64,000 nt of DNA from assembly GCF_009909145.1 (NCBI RefSeq), contig NZ_JAAAPJ010000012.1, positions 124,001 to 188,000 of the forward strand, read 5' to 3'. Shown here piece after piece: positions 32,630 through 41,435 of this stretch. The DNA comes from Corallococcus silvisoli (GTDB lineage: Bacteria > Myxococcota > Myxococcia > Myxococcales > Myxococcaceae). Made by a program: the position numbers and the translations under genes. Under the pieces are notes generated by a model. It did no database searches and had not been told where the DNA came from. It saw only the letters and a program-made list of their open reading frames with translations. The first letter of the stretch is position 1. Each line of letters opens with the position of its first letter.

Positions 32630-34834
32630 TCAGGGGGTGACACAGCCTCCCGTGGCGTTGGGGCTGAGGATGGCGCCTGTTTCCTGCGTGCAATTCTTGA
32701 CGCTGCGCAGGTGGATGTAGCCCACGCTGCCGCCACCTCCACCGCCGCCGCCCTCGGTGCTTGCGAAATCCTTGATCCCGTCGACACCTCGGCCAGGCGC
32801 GGCTGACAACGCACCGCCGCCGCCGCCCTCGCCTCCCGTCGTGTTTCCCTGTGTACCTCCACCGGCGGGAGCGGCCGTGTCCTGCGATCCATTGGCTCCG
32901 TTGCTGCCGGCATTGTTGTTACTGGTGCCCGCCTTTCCACCGCCGCCGCCATTGGCGGTGATGCGAGCCGCGGAGGTGAGCGACAACTGGAAGGCTTCCA
33001 ACACCACACGGCCACCGCTGCCGCCGCCTCCGCCGCCTCCACCCTTGTTGCCGCCCGCCTTACCACCCGTACCGCCGTCACCGCTGGTGGAGATGACCTT
33101 GGAGATAGTCAGGGTGCGTGCGACCGAGAGTTGGATGGCACCGCCGCCAGCTCCGCCCTTGCCTGCCTCCGGCTGGGGCGTCGCGCCTCCGCCATTGCCA
33201 CCCGGGCAGCCGCCCAGCAGCGGTTCCGCCAGCGCGGAGCGGCTGGCGCCCCCGGTGCCCTGGCTCTGACCGTTGTTGTAGCCCCTGCCACCTTCGACGC
33301 CCGTGGTGCCATTGGCCGCCCCACCTCCGCCTCCGCCCGTCTTTCCTCCGAAGGTGCCAGCGCCGCCAGCGGACGCACCACACTCCGCGTTTCCATTCAG
33401 GATGCTGCCCGTGGCGAGGATGGACTGGCTCACGGTCGCGTCGCCGTAGACGGCCAGGATGACGGGCAGGGGGCCCTTGATCTGCAGTGTCCCATTCAGC
33501 TCGAGGGTGCGCACCGGGATGAGCAGGGCAGGCGGATTTCCAGCACCTTGCTGCAGCGTCACGATCTTGAGCGTGGCCCGGGTCGGGACGGAGCTGGCGG
33601 GAGTCCAACTGGAGTCGGTGGTGTCGAACGTCACGTTCCCACTGGTCTTGAGCTCACCAATGTCCGCGGCCGCGATGGCATTCGGGTCGAAGTTGAGGGG
33701 CCGGTAGGGGAACGGGCTGCACTCGGCGGTCGCCAGGCACACACCCGGGACACCCCCGGAGGTGGTGCACGCCGCGTTGACGTCCACCTCGTAAGCGCAC
33801 TCAGCGCTCGTCGTGCACACCTGCTTGACCCGGTAGCACGGAGACGGAATACAGGCCGTGGGCGTGCCCACGCAGTGGCCTTGTCCGTCGCAGAGGTCGG
33901 GAGTGGTGCACGTCAGCCCGTCCTGGCAAGAGGCCGTATTCGGAAGGGGAGCGAAAGAGCAGAGCCCGGTGGCCGGCTCACAGGTGCCCTGAGTCTCCTT
34001 GCACTGTTCGGCGGACTCGCACGTCCGCGGAGTGCCACGGCATGCCCCGTCGTTCCCGCACAGGTCGTTGTTCGTGCACCCGTTGTTGTCGTCACACGGC
34101 CTGCCCTCGGTCGACTCGACGGCCTCGCACCGCCCCGTGGCGGGCTTGCACTCCTGTCGCGCGTCGCAGACTCCGCTTGGCTGGGGGCACGACACCGTGC
34201 TGGACGGCATGCACTTCGCCGCGAGGCCTACTCCCTCGCAGTGATCCCCCGTCGTGCACGCATTGCCGTCGTCGCACAGCGAGCCCCCGCAGTTGGCCTC
34301 CTGGCAGCCCACGCGTTGATTGCAGTTGAGGTCGACGGTGGAGCTACAGGTCTCGACGGCGCCCGGATGGATGGCCGCGTTCGAGTCGTCGCAGTCCGGC
34401 TCCCGGTCCCACATGGCACCCACGAGGTGGCCGTCCTGGTCCGCGTCCTCCGCGGCGAGCCGGACGTCCCAGCGGGCGAACGCCTTCGCGGGCACGACCA
34501 CGGGCGAGCCGCTGGTGTGGCCCTCCACCGCGTCGCCCGTGCACCGGTTCCCGGCGGCCTCCGCGTACGACGACACCGTCACGCTCAGGGCGGTGTCCCA
34601 CTCCGGCTTGCGGCGCACCGCGACCAGGATCTCGGGCTTGTCGGCGTTCTTGAACTGGGTGGAGGGGATGTCCGTCCCGTCCTGGTGACCGTTCGCGTCT
34701 TTCACCTCCACGCGCACGCACGCGGGCTTGAAGGAGCCGTACGCCACGGCCACGCGGATCGCTCCCTCGTCGGGAGCCTTCTCCCCGCAGGAAGCCAGCA
34801 GCACCACACATCCCAGCAGGCAGAGCCGATACAT
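32630..34834 (-). CDS. Cysteine-rich / glycine-rich surface lipoprotein with MopE-like motif
   Basis: A 734-residue lipoprotein (lipobox VLLASC, C16). Residues 20-125 form a beta-rich domain. At about 130-170 is a MopE-type putative metal-binding motif, DADQDGH then CDDSNAAIHPGAVE and DLNCN. Residues 175-375 hold roughly 30 cysteines in repeated CxDGxxCTxxDxC units, as in myxobacterial extracellular proteins. After a beta domain near 385-490, residues 490-734 are very Gly-rich with runs such as GGGGGGGGSGG interspersed with beta-helix-like stretches (GGAIQLSVARTLTISKVIS). It is probably cell-surface or outer-membrane attached; the function is unknown. Starts at ATG 34834, 73 nt after the mutS2 stop with a terminator-like hairpin between. 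Confidence 0.88.
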   Translation of the reverse strand: MYRLCLLGCVVLLASCGEKAPDEGAIRVAVAYGSFKPACVRVEVKDANGHQDGTDIPSTQFKNADKPEILVAVRRKPEWDTALSVTVSSYAEAAGNRCTGDAVEGHTSGSPVVVPAKAFARWDVRLAAEDADQDGHLVGAMWDREPDCDDSNAAIHPGAVETCSSTVDLNCNQRVGCQEANCGGSLCDDGNACTTGDHCEGVGLAAKCMPSSTVSCPQPSGVCDARQECKPATGRCEAVESTEGRPCDDNNGCTNNDLCGNDGACRGTPRTCESAEQCKETQGTCEPATGLCSFAPLPNTASCQDGLTCTTPDLCDGQGHCVGTPTACIPSPCYRVKQVCTTSAECAYEVDVNAACTTSGGVPGVCLATAECSPFPYRPLNFDPNAIAAADIGELKTSGNVTFDTTDSSWTPASSVPTRATLKIVTLQQGAGNPPALLIPVRTLELNGTLQIKGPLPVILAVYGDATVSQSILATGSILNGNAECGASAGGAGTFGGKTGGGGGGAANGTTGVEGGRGYNNGQSQGTGGASRSALAEPLLGGCPGGNGGGATPQPEAGKGGAGGGAIQLSVARTLTISKVISTSGDGGTGGKAGGNKGGGGGGGGSGGRVVLEAFQLSLTSAARITANGGGGGKAGTSNNNAGSNGANGSQDTAAPAGGGTQGNTTGGEGGGGGALSAAPGRGVDGIKDFASTEGGGGGGGGSVGYIHLRSVKNCTQETGAILSPNATGGCVTP

Positions 34835-34865
34835 GGCGCCGCACTGTACTCAACCCGGCTCGAAA

Positions 34866-34896
34866 GGAGGGAGGGGGCCGTCCAGACCCCGCCTCC
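34866..34896 (-). terminator. Terminator of mutS2
   Basis: On the minus strand GGAGG and GGGG pair with the complementary CCCC and CCTCC (plus-strand arms 34866-34870/34892-34896 and 34873-34877/34887-34890), and the stem is followed by TTTCG. It starts about 11 nt after the mutS2 stop. Confidence 0.5.
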
Positions 34897-34907
34897 ATCC
34901 CGTGGCA

Positions 34908-37322
34908 TCAGCCGCGCAGGGACACCACGGTGACGCCATCTCCACCCTCGTGGCTTTCACCCGGGCGGAACATGCGGATGTAGGGCGACGCGGCCAGGTG
35001 GTCGCGGATGGCCTGCTTGAGGGCGCCGGTGCCGTGGCCGTGGATGATGAGCGCGGCCTCCTCGCCCTTGCGCAGGCCCTGGTCCAGGAACGTCTCCAGC
35101 TCCGCCAGCGCGTCGTCGGCGCGCATGCCGCGCACGTCGCAGCGGAAGTTCGTGGCGTCCACCTGGGCGGGGGCCGCGGAGGCCGCGCGCTTCAGGGCCG
35201 CCTCGCCCTTCCGCTGCTCCGGGAACTTCGTCTGCTGCGGCTTGCGGGTGCGCGAGCCGGACAGCTCCGTCGTGGGCACCCGCATCTTCAGCGCGCCGCC
35301 CGCGGACACCACCGCCTGGCCCTCGGTCAGCTCCAGGATCTCCACGTCCCGGCCCAGGCCGGAGTGGTGCACCCACGCACCCACCTTGAGGTTCGCGGGC
35401 CCCGGGGCCTCCACCTGGAACAGCTCCGCCTTGGCCGCCGCCGCGCGCTTCTGCGCCTCCTCCGCGCGCTGCTGGAGCTGCAGGCGGGCCTCGGAGAGCG
35501 CCTTCTCGCTCTGCTCCGAGCGCAGCTTCACGAGCAGGTCGCGCACCTCCTGGGCGGCGTGCTCGCTGGCCAGGTGCACGTCCTCGTTGAACTGCATCAT
35601 CCGGCCCTTGCGCTCGCGCTCGAAGGCGACCTTCTGCTTCTCCAGGTCCGCCCGCAGCGCCTCCGCTTCCTTCGCCGCGAGCCGCGCCTTCTCCAGCTCC
35701 TCGTAGAGCTTGCGCCGGTCATCCTCCGCCGCCGCCAGCGCCTTGGTGAGGGGACCGCCCGCGTTGAGCGACAGCTCCCGCGCGCGCTCGCACACGTTCG
35801 AGGGCAGGCCCACCCGCGCCGCCACGTCGATGGCGGACGACTGGCCGGCGGCGCCCATCTGCAGCCGGTACGTGGGCGCCATCCGCTTGGAGTCGAAGCC
35901 CACCCGCGCGTTGAGGAAGCGCGGGTCCATGTGCGCCAGCGCCTTGAGCTCCTCCAGGTGCGTCGTCACCAGGACGTACGCCCCCTTGCCCAGCAGCTCC
36001 TCCAGCACCGCGATGGCGATGGCCGCGCCCTCGCGCGGATCGGTGTCCGCGGCGATCTCGTCGATGAGCACCAGCGAGTCCGCGCCCACCACCGCCAGGA
36101 TGTCGCGCAGCAGGGTGACGTGGCCGCTGAACGAGGACAGGCCCTGCGTCAGGTCCTGCGTGTCACCCACGGTCGAATGCACGGAGCGGTACAGCGGCAT
36201 CCGCGACCCTTCGCCCACCGGGATGGGCAGCCCCGCGCGCAGCATCAGCGCGCACAGGCCCACGCCCGTCAGCGTCACCGTCTTTCCGCCCGCGTTGGGG
36301 CCGGAGACCACCAGGGCCCGGGCGCTGTCGGTGAGCGTCACGTCGTTGGACACCACCTCCGAGCCCTTGAGCACCAGGCGCGGGTGGCGCAGCGCGCGCA
36401 GCTGCAGCTCCTTCACGTCCACGAACGTGGGCGTCGTGGCGTCCAGGTCCGCGGAGAGGATGGCGATGGCCTCCACCTCGTCCAGCTCCGCGACCGCCTC
36501 CAGGCCCTCCAGGATGCGCGAGGACTCGCGGCCCACGAGCTTGCTCAGCTCCTGGAGCACCTTGAGCTCCTCCTCCGCGACCTCCGACTGCGCGATGGCC
36601 AGGTCGTTGCCCAGCCCCACCATCGCCTGGGGCTCCATGAAGAGCGTCTGCCCCGTCTGGCTGGCGTTGTGGACGATGCCGTCCACCTCCGAGCGGTAGT
36701 TGGACACCACCGGCACCACGTACCGCCCGTTGCGCAGCGTGTAGTAGTTCTCGCGCAGCTTGGGGGTGAAGGACTCGTCGTGGAGCAGCTCGTCCAGGCG
36801 CGTCTTGATGCGCCGGTGCAGGCCGCGGGCCCGGTCGCGCGCCTCCTTCAGCTCGGGGCTCGCGCGGTCGGAGATCTCCCCGTCCGGCTCGAAGCACTGA
36901 TCCAACCGGCGCGCCATCGCCTCCAGGAAGGGCAGGCGCTTGGAGATCTCCACCAGCCGGGGGACTCGCTCCTTGCGCTCGTCCAGCGCCTCGCGGGTGC
37001 GCGCGAAGGCGAAGAGCAGCTGGGCCGCGTCGATGAGCTGCCGGGGCTCCAGCACGCCGCCCTTCTCGGCGTGGCCTACCGCGGTGCGCAGGTCCGTCAC
37101 GCCGCCCAGGGGCAGGGAGAACTGCTGCTGTGACAGGAAGCGCGCCTCGTCCACGAGCGCCAGCGCTTCGGCCACTTCCGCCTCGGTGTCGTGGAAGGGG
37201 CGGGCGAGCACTCGCTCCTTGCCTGGCTCCGTGCGGCAGCGCTGCGTCAGCGCGCGGAGCACTTCCGAGTAACCAAGGTCTTCCAACGTCCTTTGGGAAA
37301 TCTGCACGATCATGGGTTTCAT
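34908..37322 (-). CDS. mutS2: Endonuclease MutS2
   Basis: An 804-residue MutS2, the MutS paralogue that lacks the mismatch-recognition domain; in other bacteria it suppresses recombination or splits collided ribosomes. The core/clamp region begins TLEDLGYSEVLRAL; the ATPase carries Walker A GPNAGGKTVTL near residue 340 and Walker B-like VLIDEIAADTDP; a long Glu/Lys/Arg coiled coil spans about 515-640; the C-terminal Smr nuclease domain has DVRGMRADDALAELE and IIHGHGTGALK near 725-775. ATG 37322 and ATG 37313 are both possible; a longer frame upstream lacks family similarity. Divergent from the TPR gene at 37389. Confidence 0.95.
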   Translation of the reverse strand: MKPMIVQISQRTLEDLGYSEVLRALTQRCRTEPGKERVLARPFHDTEAEVAEALALVDEARFLSQQQFSLPLGGVTDLRTAVGHAEKGGVLEPRQLIDAAQLLFAFARTREALDERKERVPRLVEISKRLPFLEAMARRLDQCFEPDGEISDRASPELKEARDRARGLHRRIKTRLDELLHDESFTPKLRENYYTLRNGRYVVPVVSNYRSEVDGIVHNASQTGQTLFMEPQAMVGLGNDLAIAQSEVAEEELKVLQELSKLVGRESSRILEGLEAVAELDEVEAIAILSADLDATTPTFVDVKELQLRALRHPRLVLKGSEVVSNDVTLTDSARALVVSGPNAGGKTVTLTGVGLCALMLRAGLPIPVGEGSRMPLYRSVHSTVGDTQDLTQGLSSFSGHVTLLRDILAVVGADSLVLIDEIAADTDPREGAAIAIAVLEELLGKGAYVLVTTHLEELKALAHMDPRFLNARVGFDSKRMAPTYRLQMGAAGQSSAIDVAARVGLPSNVCERARELSLNAGGPLTKALAAAEDDRRKLYEELEKARLAAKEAEALRADLEKQKVAFERERKGRMMQFNEDVHLASEHAAQEVRDLLVKLRSEQSEKALSEARLQLQQRAEEAQKRAAAAKAELFQVEAPGPANLKVGAWVHHSGLGRDVEILELTEGQAVVSAGGALKMRVPTTELSGSRTRKPQQTKFPEQRKGEAALKRAASAAPAQVDATNFRCDVRGMRADDALAELETFLDQGLRKGEEAALIIHGHGTGALKQAIRDHLAASPYIRMFRPGESHEGGDGVTVVSLRG

Positions 37323-37388
37323 GCGAGGCCGGGTGCCCGTCAAGGGGAAGTATTGAGGTGCCCCACCTGGCTCTGCTATCTGCCATCC

Positions 37389-38117
37389 ATGATGTGGGTT
37401 CTCGTGGTGGCGTTGCTGGCGGGCGCCTCCGACGCACCGTCTCCTCCGGTCCTGACGGCGCAGGCGGCCCCCAGCCCGCTGGCGGACGCACTCGCCCTGG
37501 AGTCCGCGGGGAATGACGCCGGGGCCCTGGCCGCCCTGGAGCGGCTGGTGCTCACCCAGCCCCGGTGGGAGCTGCCCCGGATGGAGGCCGCGCGGCTGCT
37601 GCTCAAGGGAGGCAGCGCCCCGGAGCTGGAGCGCGCCGGGGTCCATCTGGACGCGGCCCTGCGCGAGGCCCCGGACAACCCCCGGGTCCAGTTCCTCCGC
37701 GGCCAGCTCCTGGAGGAGCGGGGGGCCACCTTCGACGCCATCCGTGCCTATGAGAAGGCGGTGGAGCTGCGCCCGTCCTACGACGACGCGCGCTTCCGGC
37801 TCGCGGGGCTCTGGGCCCAGGCCGGGGACTGGCTCAAGGCGGAGCTGCACTACCGCCCGCTGTCCAAGTCCCGGCCCGCGTGGGTGCAGGTGCGCATGCA
37901 GCTGGCGGCGGTGCTGGAGAAGCAGGGGCGGACGCTGGACGCGGAGCGGGAGTTCCTGGCCGCGCGCGACGCCCAGCCCGACAGCCCGGGTGTCCTGAGG
38001 ACCCTGGCGGCCTTCTACGACCGGACGGCCAGGCCCCAGCTCGCCGCGAAGGTGAGGGCCCAGCTCGCCGCGCCGGAGAAGCGCTCCATGCGGGTGCTCA
38101 AACCTTCGAAGCGTTGA
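37389..38117 (+). CDS. Exported TPR-repeat protein
   Basis: A 242-residue protein with an N-terminal hydrophobic segment (MMWVLVVALLAGASDAP) that looks like a cleaved signal peptide, followed by five or six tetratricopeptide-like units (LESAGNDAGALAALERLVLTQP, ATFDAIRAYEKAVELRPSYDD, GRTLDAEREFLAARDAQPDSP). It ends in a basic tail. A protein-interaction role in the periplasm is likely; the partner is unknown. ATG 37389 (or 37392) is selected over the upstream open frame because the signal peptide begins there. Followed 67 nt later by the nucleotide cyclase gene. Confidence 0.82.
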   Translation: MMWVLVVALLAGASDAPSPPVLTAQAAPSPLADALALESAGNDAGALAALERLVLTQPRWELPRMEAARLLLKGGSAPELERAGVHLDAALREAPDNPRVQFLRGQLLEERGATFDAIRAYEKAVELRPSYDDARFRLAGLWAQAGDWLKAELHYRPLSKSRPAWVQVRMQLAAVLEKQGRTLDAEREFLAARDAQPDSPGVLRTLAAFYDRTARPQLAAKVRAQLAAPEKRSMRVLKPSKR

Positions 38118-38184
38118 CAGCGAGCGGGAAGGCGCGGTCGGGAGCGATTGCTTCGCGCGACGCGCTGCATACACTGCGCCGGCC

Positions 38185-39510
38185 TTGAAGACCGCCAACC
38201 TCGCCATCGTCTTCACCGACATCAAGGGCTTCACCGAACGCACCAGTCGGCAGACGCTGGAGGAGAACCAGCGGCTGCTCCAGGTGCATGAGGCGTTGCT
38301 CGCGCCGCTGTTCCGGGCCTTCGGTGGACGCATCATCAAATCCATTGGCGACGCGTTCCTCGTCACCTTCGAGTCGCCCACCCAGGCGGTGCTCAGCGGC
38401 ATCGCCATCCAGGACCGCCTCTGGCACCACAACCGGGCGCTGCTGGAGCAGGACCAGATCCACGTGCGTGTCGCCGTCAACGTGGGCGAGGTGCGGGTGG
38501 AGAACAACGACATCTTCGGCGAGCCGGTGAACATCGCGGCCCGCGTGGAGGGCATCACCGACGCGGGCGAGGTCTTCTTCACGGAGGCCGTCTACCTCTC
38601 CATGAACAAGGCGGAGGTGCCGTCGCAGGAGGTGGGCGCCTTCGAGCTCAAGGGCATCCCGGGGAAGATCCGCGTCTTCCGCGTGCCGCGCGCGCCCTAC
38701 CGGGTGGAGGCCCCCTCGCCGGACGCGGTGGTGTCGCCCGTGGACGAGTCCGCGATGCCGCCGTTCGGCAACCTGGCCCTGTCGCGCGTGGCCGACCCGG
38801 GGCTGGACCTGGGCGCCCTGGGGCAGCGCGCGGCGGTGGGCGCGGTGGCGGTGGGGCAGCGGGCGGCGATGGGCGCGGTGGCGGTGGGGCAGCGGGCCAC
38901 GGTGCTGGGGAAGCAGGCGCGCTCCGCGACGGATGCGCTCTGGTCTCGCATGTACGCCCGGCTGCCGCCCGCCATCACTTCGAAGCTGTCGTCGACGGTG
39001 GCCGGGTGGGCGGTGAGCGCGGCGCTGGTCCTGGTGCTGGTGGGCGTGTGGCTGCTCGCGGCCGGGGACGGCGCGACCCTGCGCGCCATCCGCGCGGTGG
39101 AGGGCACATCCGGCGCGGAGAAGTCCACCCGCGTGGGCGAGGCGCGGCGGCTCATCAAGGACGAGAAGGATCCGGCCCAGCGCCTGTATCTCAGCGGCCG
39201 GCTGGAGGAGGCGCAGGGCAACTGGGGCGGCGCGATGAGCTTCTACTCCCAGGCGCTGCGCAAGGACGTGAGCAACGGGGACTCGACGTCCCGGCTCATC
39301 TCCCTGCTGAAGCACGAGCAGTGCGGCGTGCGCTCGTCCGCGGCGGAGGTCGTGGCCAGCCTGCGCCTGGAGGCGGCTCGCAGGGCGCTGGAGTCGCTGG
39401 CGGACGACGGCGGTCCGAACGACGGGAGCTCCAGCGGCATCCTGGGCCTGAGCACCTGTGACTCGAAGAAGGCGGCCACGAGCGCGCTCAAGCGCCTGGC
39501 CGCGAACTGA
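38185..39510 (+). CDS. Class III adenylate/guanylate cyclase with membrane anchor and C-terminal repeat domain
   Basis: A 441-residue protein with an N-terminal catalytic domain (residues 5-165): metal-binding D12 in VFTDIKGFTERT and D56 in IKSIGDAFLVTF, and the transition-state Asn/Arg pair in FGEPVNIAARVEG. The Lys before SIGD suggests ATP as substrate and cAMP as product. Residues 213-240 contain an 11-residue repeat. One membrane helix follows at about 273-293 (SAALVLVLVGVWLLA), and then a TPR/HEAT-like helical domain presumably outside the cytoplasm. The start is TTG 38185, without a ribosome site; TACACT at 38169-38174 could be a -10 of a nearly leaderless transcript. A cyclase N-terminal to the membrane helix inverts the common sensor-then-cyclase order. 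Confidence 0.9.
   Translation: MKTANLAIVFTDIKGFTERTSRQTLEENQRLLQVHEALLAPLFRAFGGRIIKSIGDAFLVTFESPTQAVLSGIAIQDRLWHHNRALLEQDQIHVRVAVNVGEVRVENNDIFGEPVNIAARVEGITDAGEVFFTEAVYLSMNKAEVPSQEVGAFELKGIPGKIRVFRVPRAPYRVEAPSPDAVVSPVDESAMPPFGNLALSRVADPGLDLGALGQRAAVGAVAVGQRAAMGAVAVGQRATVLGKQARSATDALWSRMYARLPPAITSKLSSTVAGWAVSAALVLVLVGVWLLAAGDGATLRAIRAVEGTSGAEKSTRVGEARRLIKDEKDPAQRLYLSGRLEEAQGNWGGAMSFYSQALRKDVSNGDSTSRLISLLKHEQCGVRSSAAEVVASLRLEAARRALESLADDGGPNDGSSSGILGLSTCDSKKAATSALKRLAAN
38821..38904 (+). repeat. 33-bp in-frame tandem repeat in the cyclase gene
   Basis: Two full 33-nt units (38821-38853, 38854-38886) and a partial third (38887-38904) encode GQRAAVGAVAV, GQRAAMGAVAV and GQRATV. Copies differ by only a few bases, so recent duplication or slippage is likely. 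Confidence 0.85.
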
Positions 39511-39552
39511 CCTCCCGCGCATATCGTGGGCCACGGGGAGAGGCGAGCGAAC

Positions 39553-40743
39553 GTGACGAAGGTGAAGACGGGACTGGATGTGTGGGCCGCGCAGGGCTTC
39601 TCCGCGCTCAAGGGCAAGCGCGTGGGCGCCATCGTCAACCCCACCAGCGTGGACTCGCGCTTCCGCCACCTGGCGGACCTGCTGGCGGGGACGGAGGGCG
39701 TGACGCTGGCGGCGCTCTTCGGGCCGGAGCACGGCATCCGGGGCGAGGCCCAGTACATGGTGGCCGTGGACGAGGCGCGCGACCGCAGGACGGGCGTCCC
39801 CGTGCACAGCCTCTACGGCTCCACCTTCGAATCGCTCTCCCCGCGCCAGGAGTGGCTGAAGGGGCTGGACGCGCTGGTGTTCGACATCCAGGACGTGGGC
39901 AGCCGCTACTACACCTACGTCTACACGATGGCGCTGGCGATGAAGGCCGCCGCCCAGGCCCGCGTGCCCTTCTACGTGCTGGACCGGCCCAACCCGCTGG
40001 ATGGGGTGTCGCTGGAGGGCAACCTCGTGGGGGATCGCTTCCGCTCCTTCGTGGGCCTGTACGCGCTGCCCAACCGCCACGGCATGACGGCGGGGGAGTT
40101 GGCGCGGCTGTTCAACGCGCAGGAGGGCTTCGGCTGTGAGCTGACGGTGGTGCCGTGCGAGGGCTGGACGCGCGACATGCACTGGAGCGACACGGGCCTG
40201 CCGTTCCTGCCGCCGTCGCCCAACATGCCCACCGCGGACACGGCGCTCGTGTACCCGGGCATGTGCCTGGGCGAGGGCACCAACGTGTCGGAGGGCCGCG
40301 GCACCTGCCGCCCCTTCGAGCAGTTCGGCGCGCCGTGGGTGGACACCGACAAGCTCCTGGCCCGCTTGGAGCGGGAGCGCCTGCCGGGCGTGGCCTTCCG
40401 GCCCGTGGGCTTCACCCCCACGTTCGACAAGTACCAGGGGCAGTCGTGCAGCGGGGCGTTCATCCACGTCACGGACCGGCGCGCGTTCCAGCCGCTGCGC
40501 ACCGGCATCGCCATCTTCCAGGCGCTGCACGACATCGGGCCGGGGCACTTCGACTGGCGGGCGGACGCGTACGAGTTCGTGGAGGACGTGCCCGCGTTCG
40601 ACCTGCTGTGCGGCACGGACCAGGTGCGCCGCGGCATCGAGCAGGGGTGGAGCCTGGAGCGGATGCTGGAGGGCTTCGAGGTGCAGACGGAGGCCTTCCG
40701 CAAGCACCGCGAGCCCGCCCTGCTGTACGCTCCGGGCCGGTGA
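39553..40743 (+). CDS. namZ: Exo-beta-N-acetylmuramidase NamZ-like (DUF1343)
   Basis: A 396-residue protein of the DUF1343/GH171 family, which releases N-acetylmuramic acid from the non-reducing end of peptidoglycan fragments. Family signatures: VGAIVNPTSVDS, FGPEHGIRGEA near residue 60, FDIQDVGSRYYTYVYTM near residue 115, LDRPNPLDG, and SPNMPTADTALVYPGMCLGEGTNVSEGRGT near residue 220. GTG 39553 is preferred because GGGGAGAGG lies about 9 nt upstream. No signal peptide is visible, unlike secreted members, implying a cytoplasmic role in wall recycling (inference). It is followed 7 nt later by the phosphoesterase-like gene. Confidence 0.9.
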   Translation: MTKVKTGLDVWAAQGFSALKGKRVGAIVNPTSVDSRFRHLADLLAGTEGVTLAALFGPEHGIRGEAQYMVAVDEARDRRTGVPVHSLYGSTFESLSPRQEWLKGLDALVFDIQDVGSRYYTYVYTMALAMKAAAQARVPFYVLDRPNPLDGVSLEGNLVGDRFRSFVGLYALPNRHGMTAGELARLFNAQEGFGCELTVVPCEGWTRDMHWSDTGLPFLPPSPNMPTADTALVYPGMCLGEGTNVSEGRGTCRPFEQFGAPWVDTDKLLARLERERLPGVAFRPVGFTPTFDKYQGQSCSGAFIHVTDRRAFQPLRTGIAIFQALHDIGPGHFDWRADAYEFVEDVPAFDLLCGTDQVRRGIEQGWSLERMLEGFEVQTEAFRKHREPALLYAPGR

Positions 40744-40750
40744 CCTCCAC

Positions 40751-41425
40751 GTGATTGGCGTCTTCTCCGATACGCACGGCGACCTGGGCGCCTTCGACGC
40801 GGCCTATGAGCTGTTGCGGGCGAAGGGCGCCCGGCGCTTCCTCTTCACCGGCGCGCGCTACACGGACCTGGATGAATGGGTGCTGTGGCGCAGGCAGAAG
40901 AGCCGGGGGGGACGCGAGTACTCCGACGCGGACTTCCTGGCGGACGTGACGCAGTGGCTGGTGGCGCCCCAGGAGGGCCGTCCGCGCACGCCCGTGACCC
41001 GCGAAGCCCCCGCGGACCTGGCGTCGGAGGATGACCGGCGGCTGGTGATGGAGCGCTTCGTGCGCGTGCCGGAGCGCGACTCGCTGGCCTACCGGGACCC
41101 CACCGTGGCGAACAAGGCCATGGACCTGGTGGGGGACACGCTCTGCTGCGTGGTGCACGACAAGAACGACCTGGTGCGCGACGACCTGCTCAACGCGCTG
41201 GTGTTCATCCACGGCAAGGAGCCGGACCCCGCGGTGGTGCAGATTGGTCCGCGCTACTTCGTCACGCCAGGCCGGCTGGTGGGGGCCGCGGAGCAGACGT
41301 GCGGCCTGCTGGAGAAGGTGGATCGCAACCTGAGCTTCTCCGCGTTCCGCTTGGATGGACACCTGGTGCTGCCGCCCCGGGTGATCCAGGTCGATTCGCG
41401 CTCGACGAAGCTCACCGTCAAATAA
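40751..41425 (+). CDS. Metallophosphoesterase-like protein, probably inactive
   Basis: A 224-residue protein opening IGVFSDTHGDLGAFDAAYEL, the first metal motif (DxH) of calcineurin-like phosphoesterases of the YfcE type. The expected second motif GDxxD is FTGARYTDLD, GNHD is absent or reduced to DKNDL, and GHTH is replaced by FIHGK, so most metal ligands are missing. The C-terminal part still follows the fold (VVQIGPRYFVTPGRLVG, then FSAFRLDG). Starts at GTG 40751, 7 nt after namZ, and nadD begins 10 nt after its end, so the three genes are probably one operon. A ligand-binding or regulatory role is possible. Confidence 0.75.
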   Translation: MIGVFSDTHGDLGAFDAAYELLRAKGARRFLFTGARYTDLDEWVLWRRQKSRGGREYSDADFLADVTQWLVAPQEGRPRTPVTREAPADLASEDDRRLVMERFVRVPERDSLAYRDPTVANKAMDLVGDTLCCVVHDKNDLVRDDLLNALVFIHGKEPDPAVVQIGPRYFVTPGRLVGAAEQTCGLLEKVDRNLSFSAFRLDGHLVLPPRVIQVDSRSTKLTVK

Positions 41426-41435
41426 GAGGCCCGCC

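Noticed and set aside
33131..34933. A 600-codon plus-strand frame opposite the glycine-rich lipoprotein
   Set aside because: No signal, motif or ribosome site; the minus-strand frame has a clean lipobox and MopE-like motif.
38114..38119. Perfect TTGACA before the cyclase gene
   Set aside because: It overlaps the TPR gene's stop codon and no -10 hexamer stands 16-18 nt downstream.
38098..40707. An 869-codon minus-strand frame across the cyclase and namZ genes
   Set aside because: Low-complexity Arg/His/Val composition and no motif, while the plus-strand genes carry intact catalytic residues.
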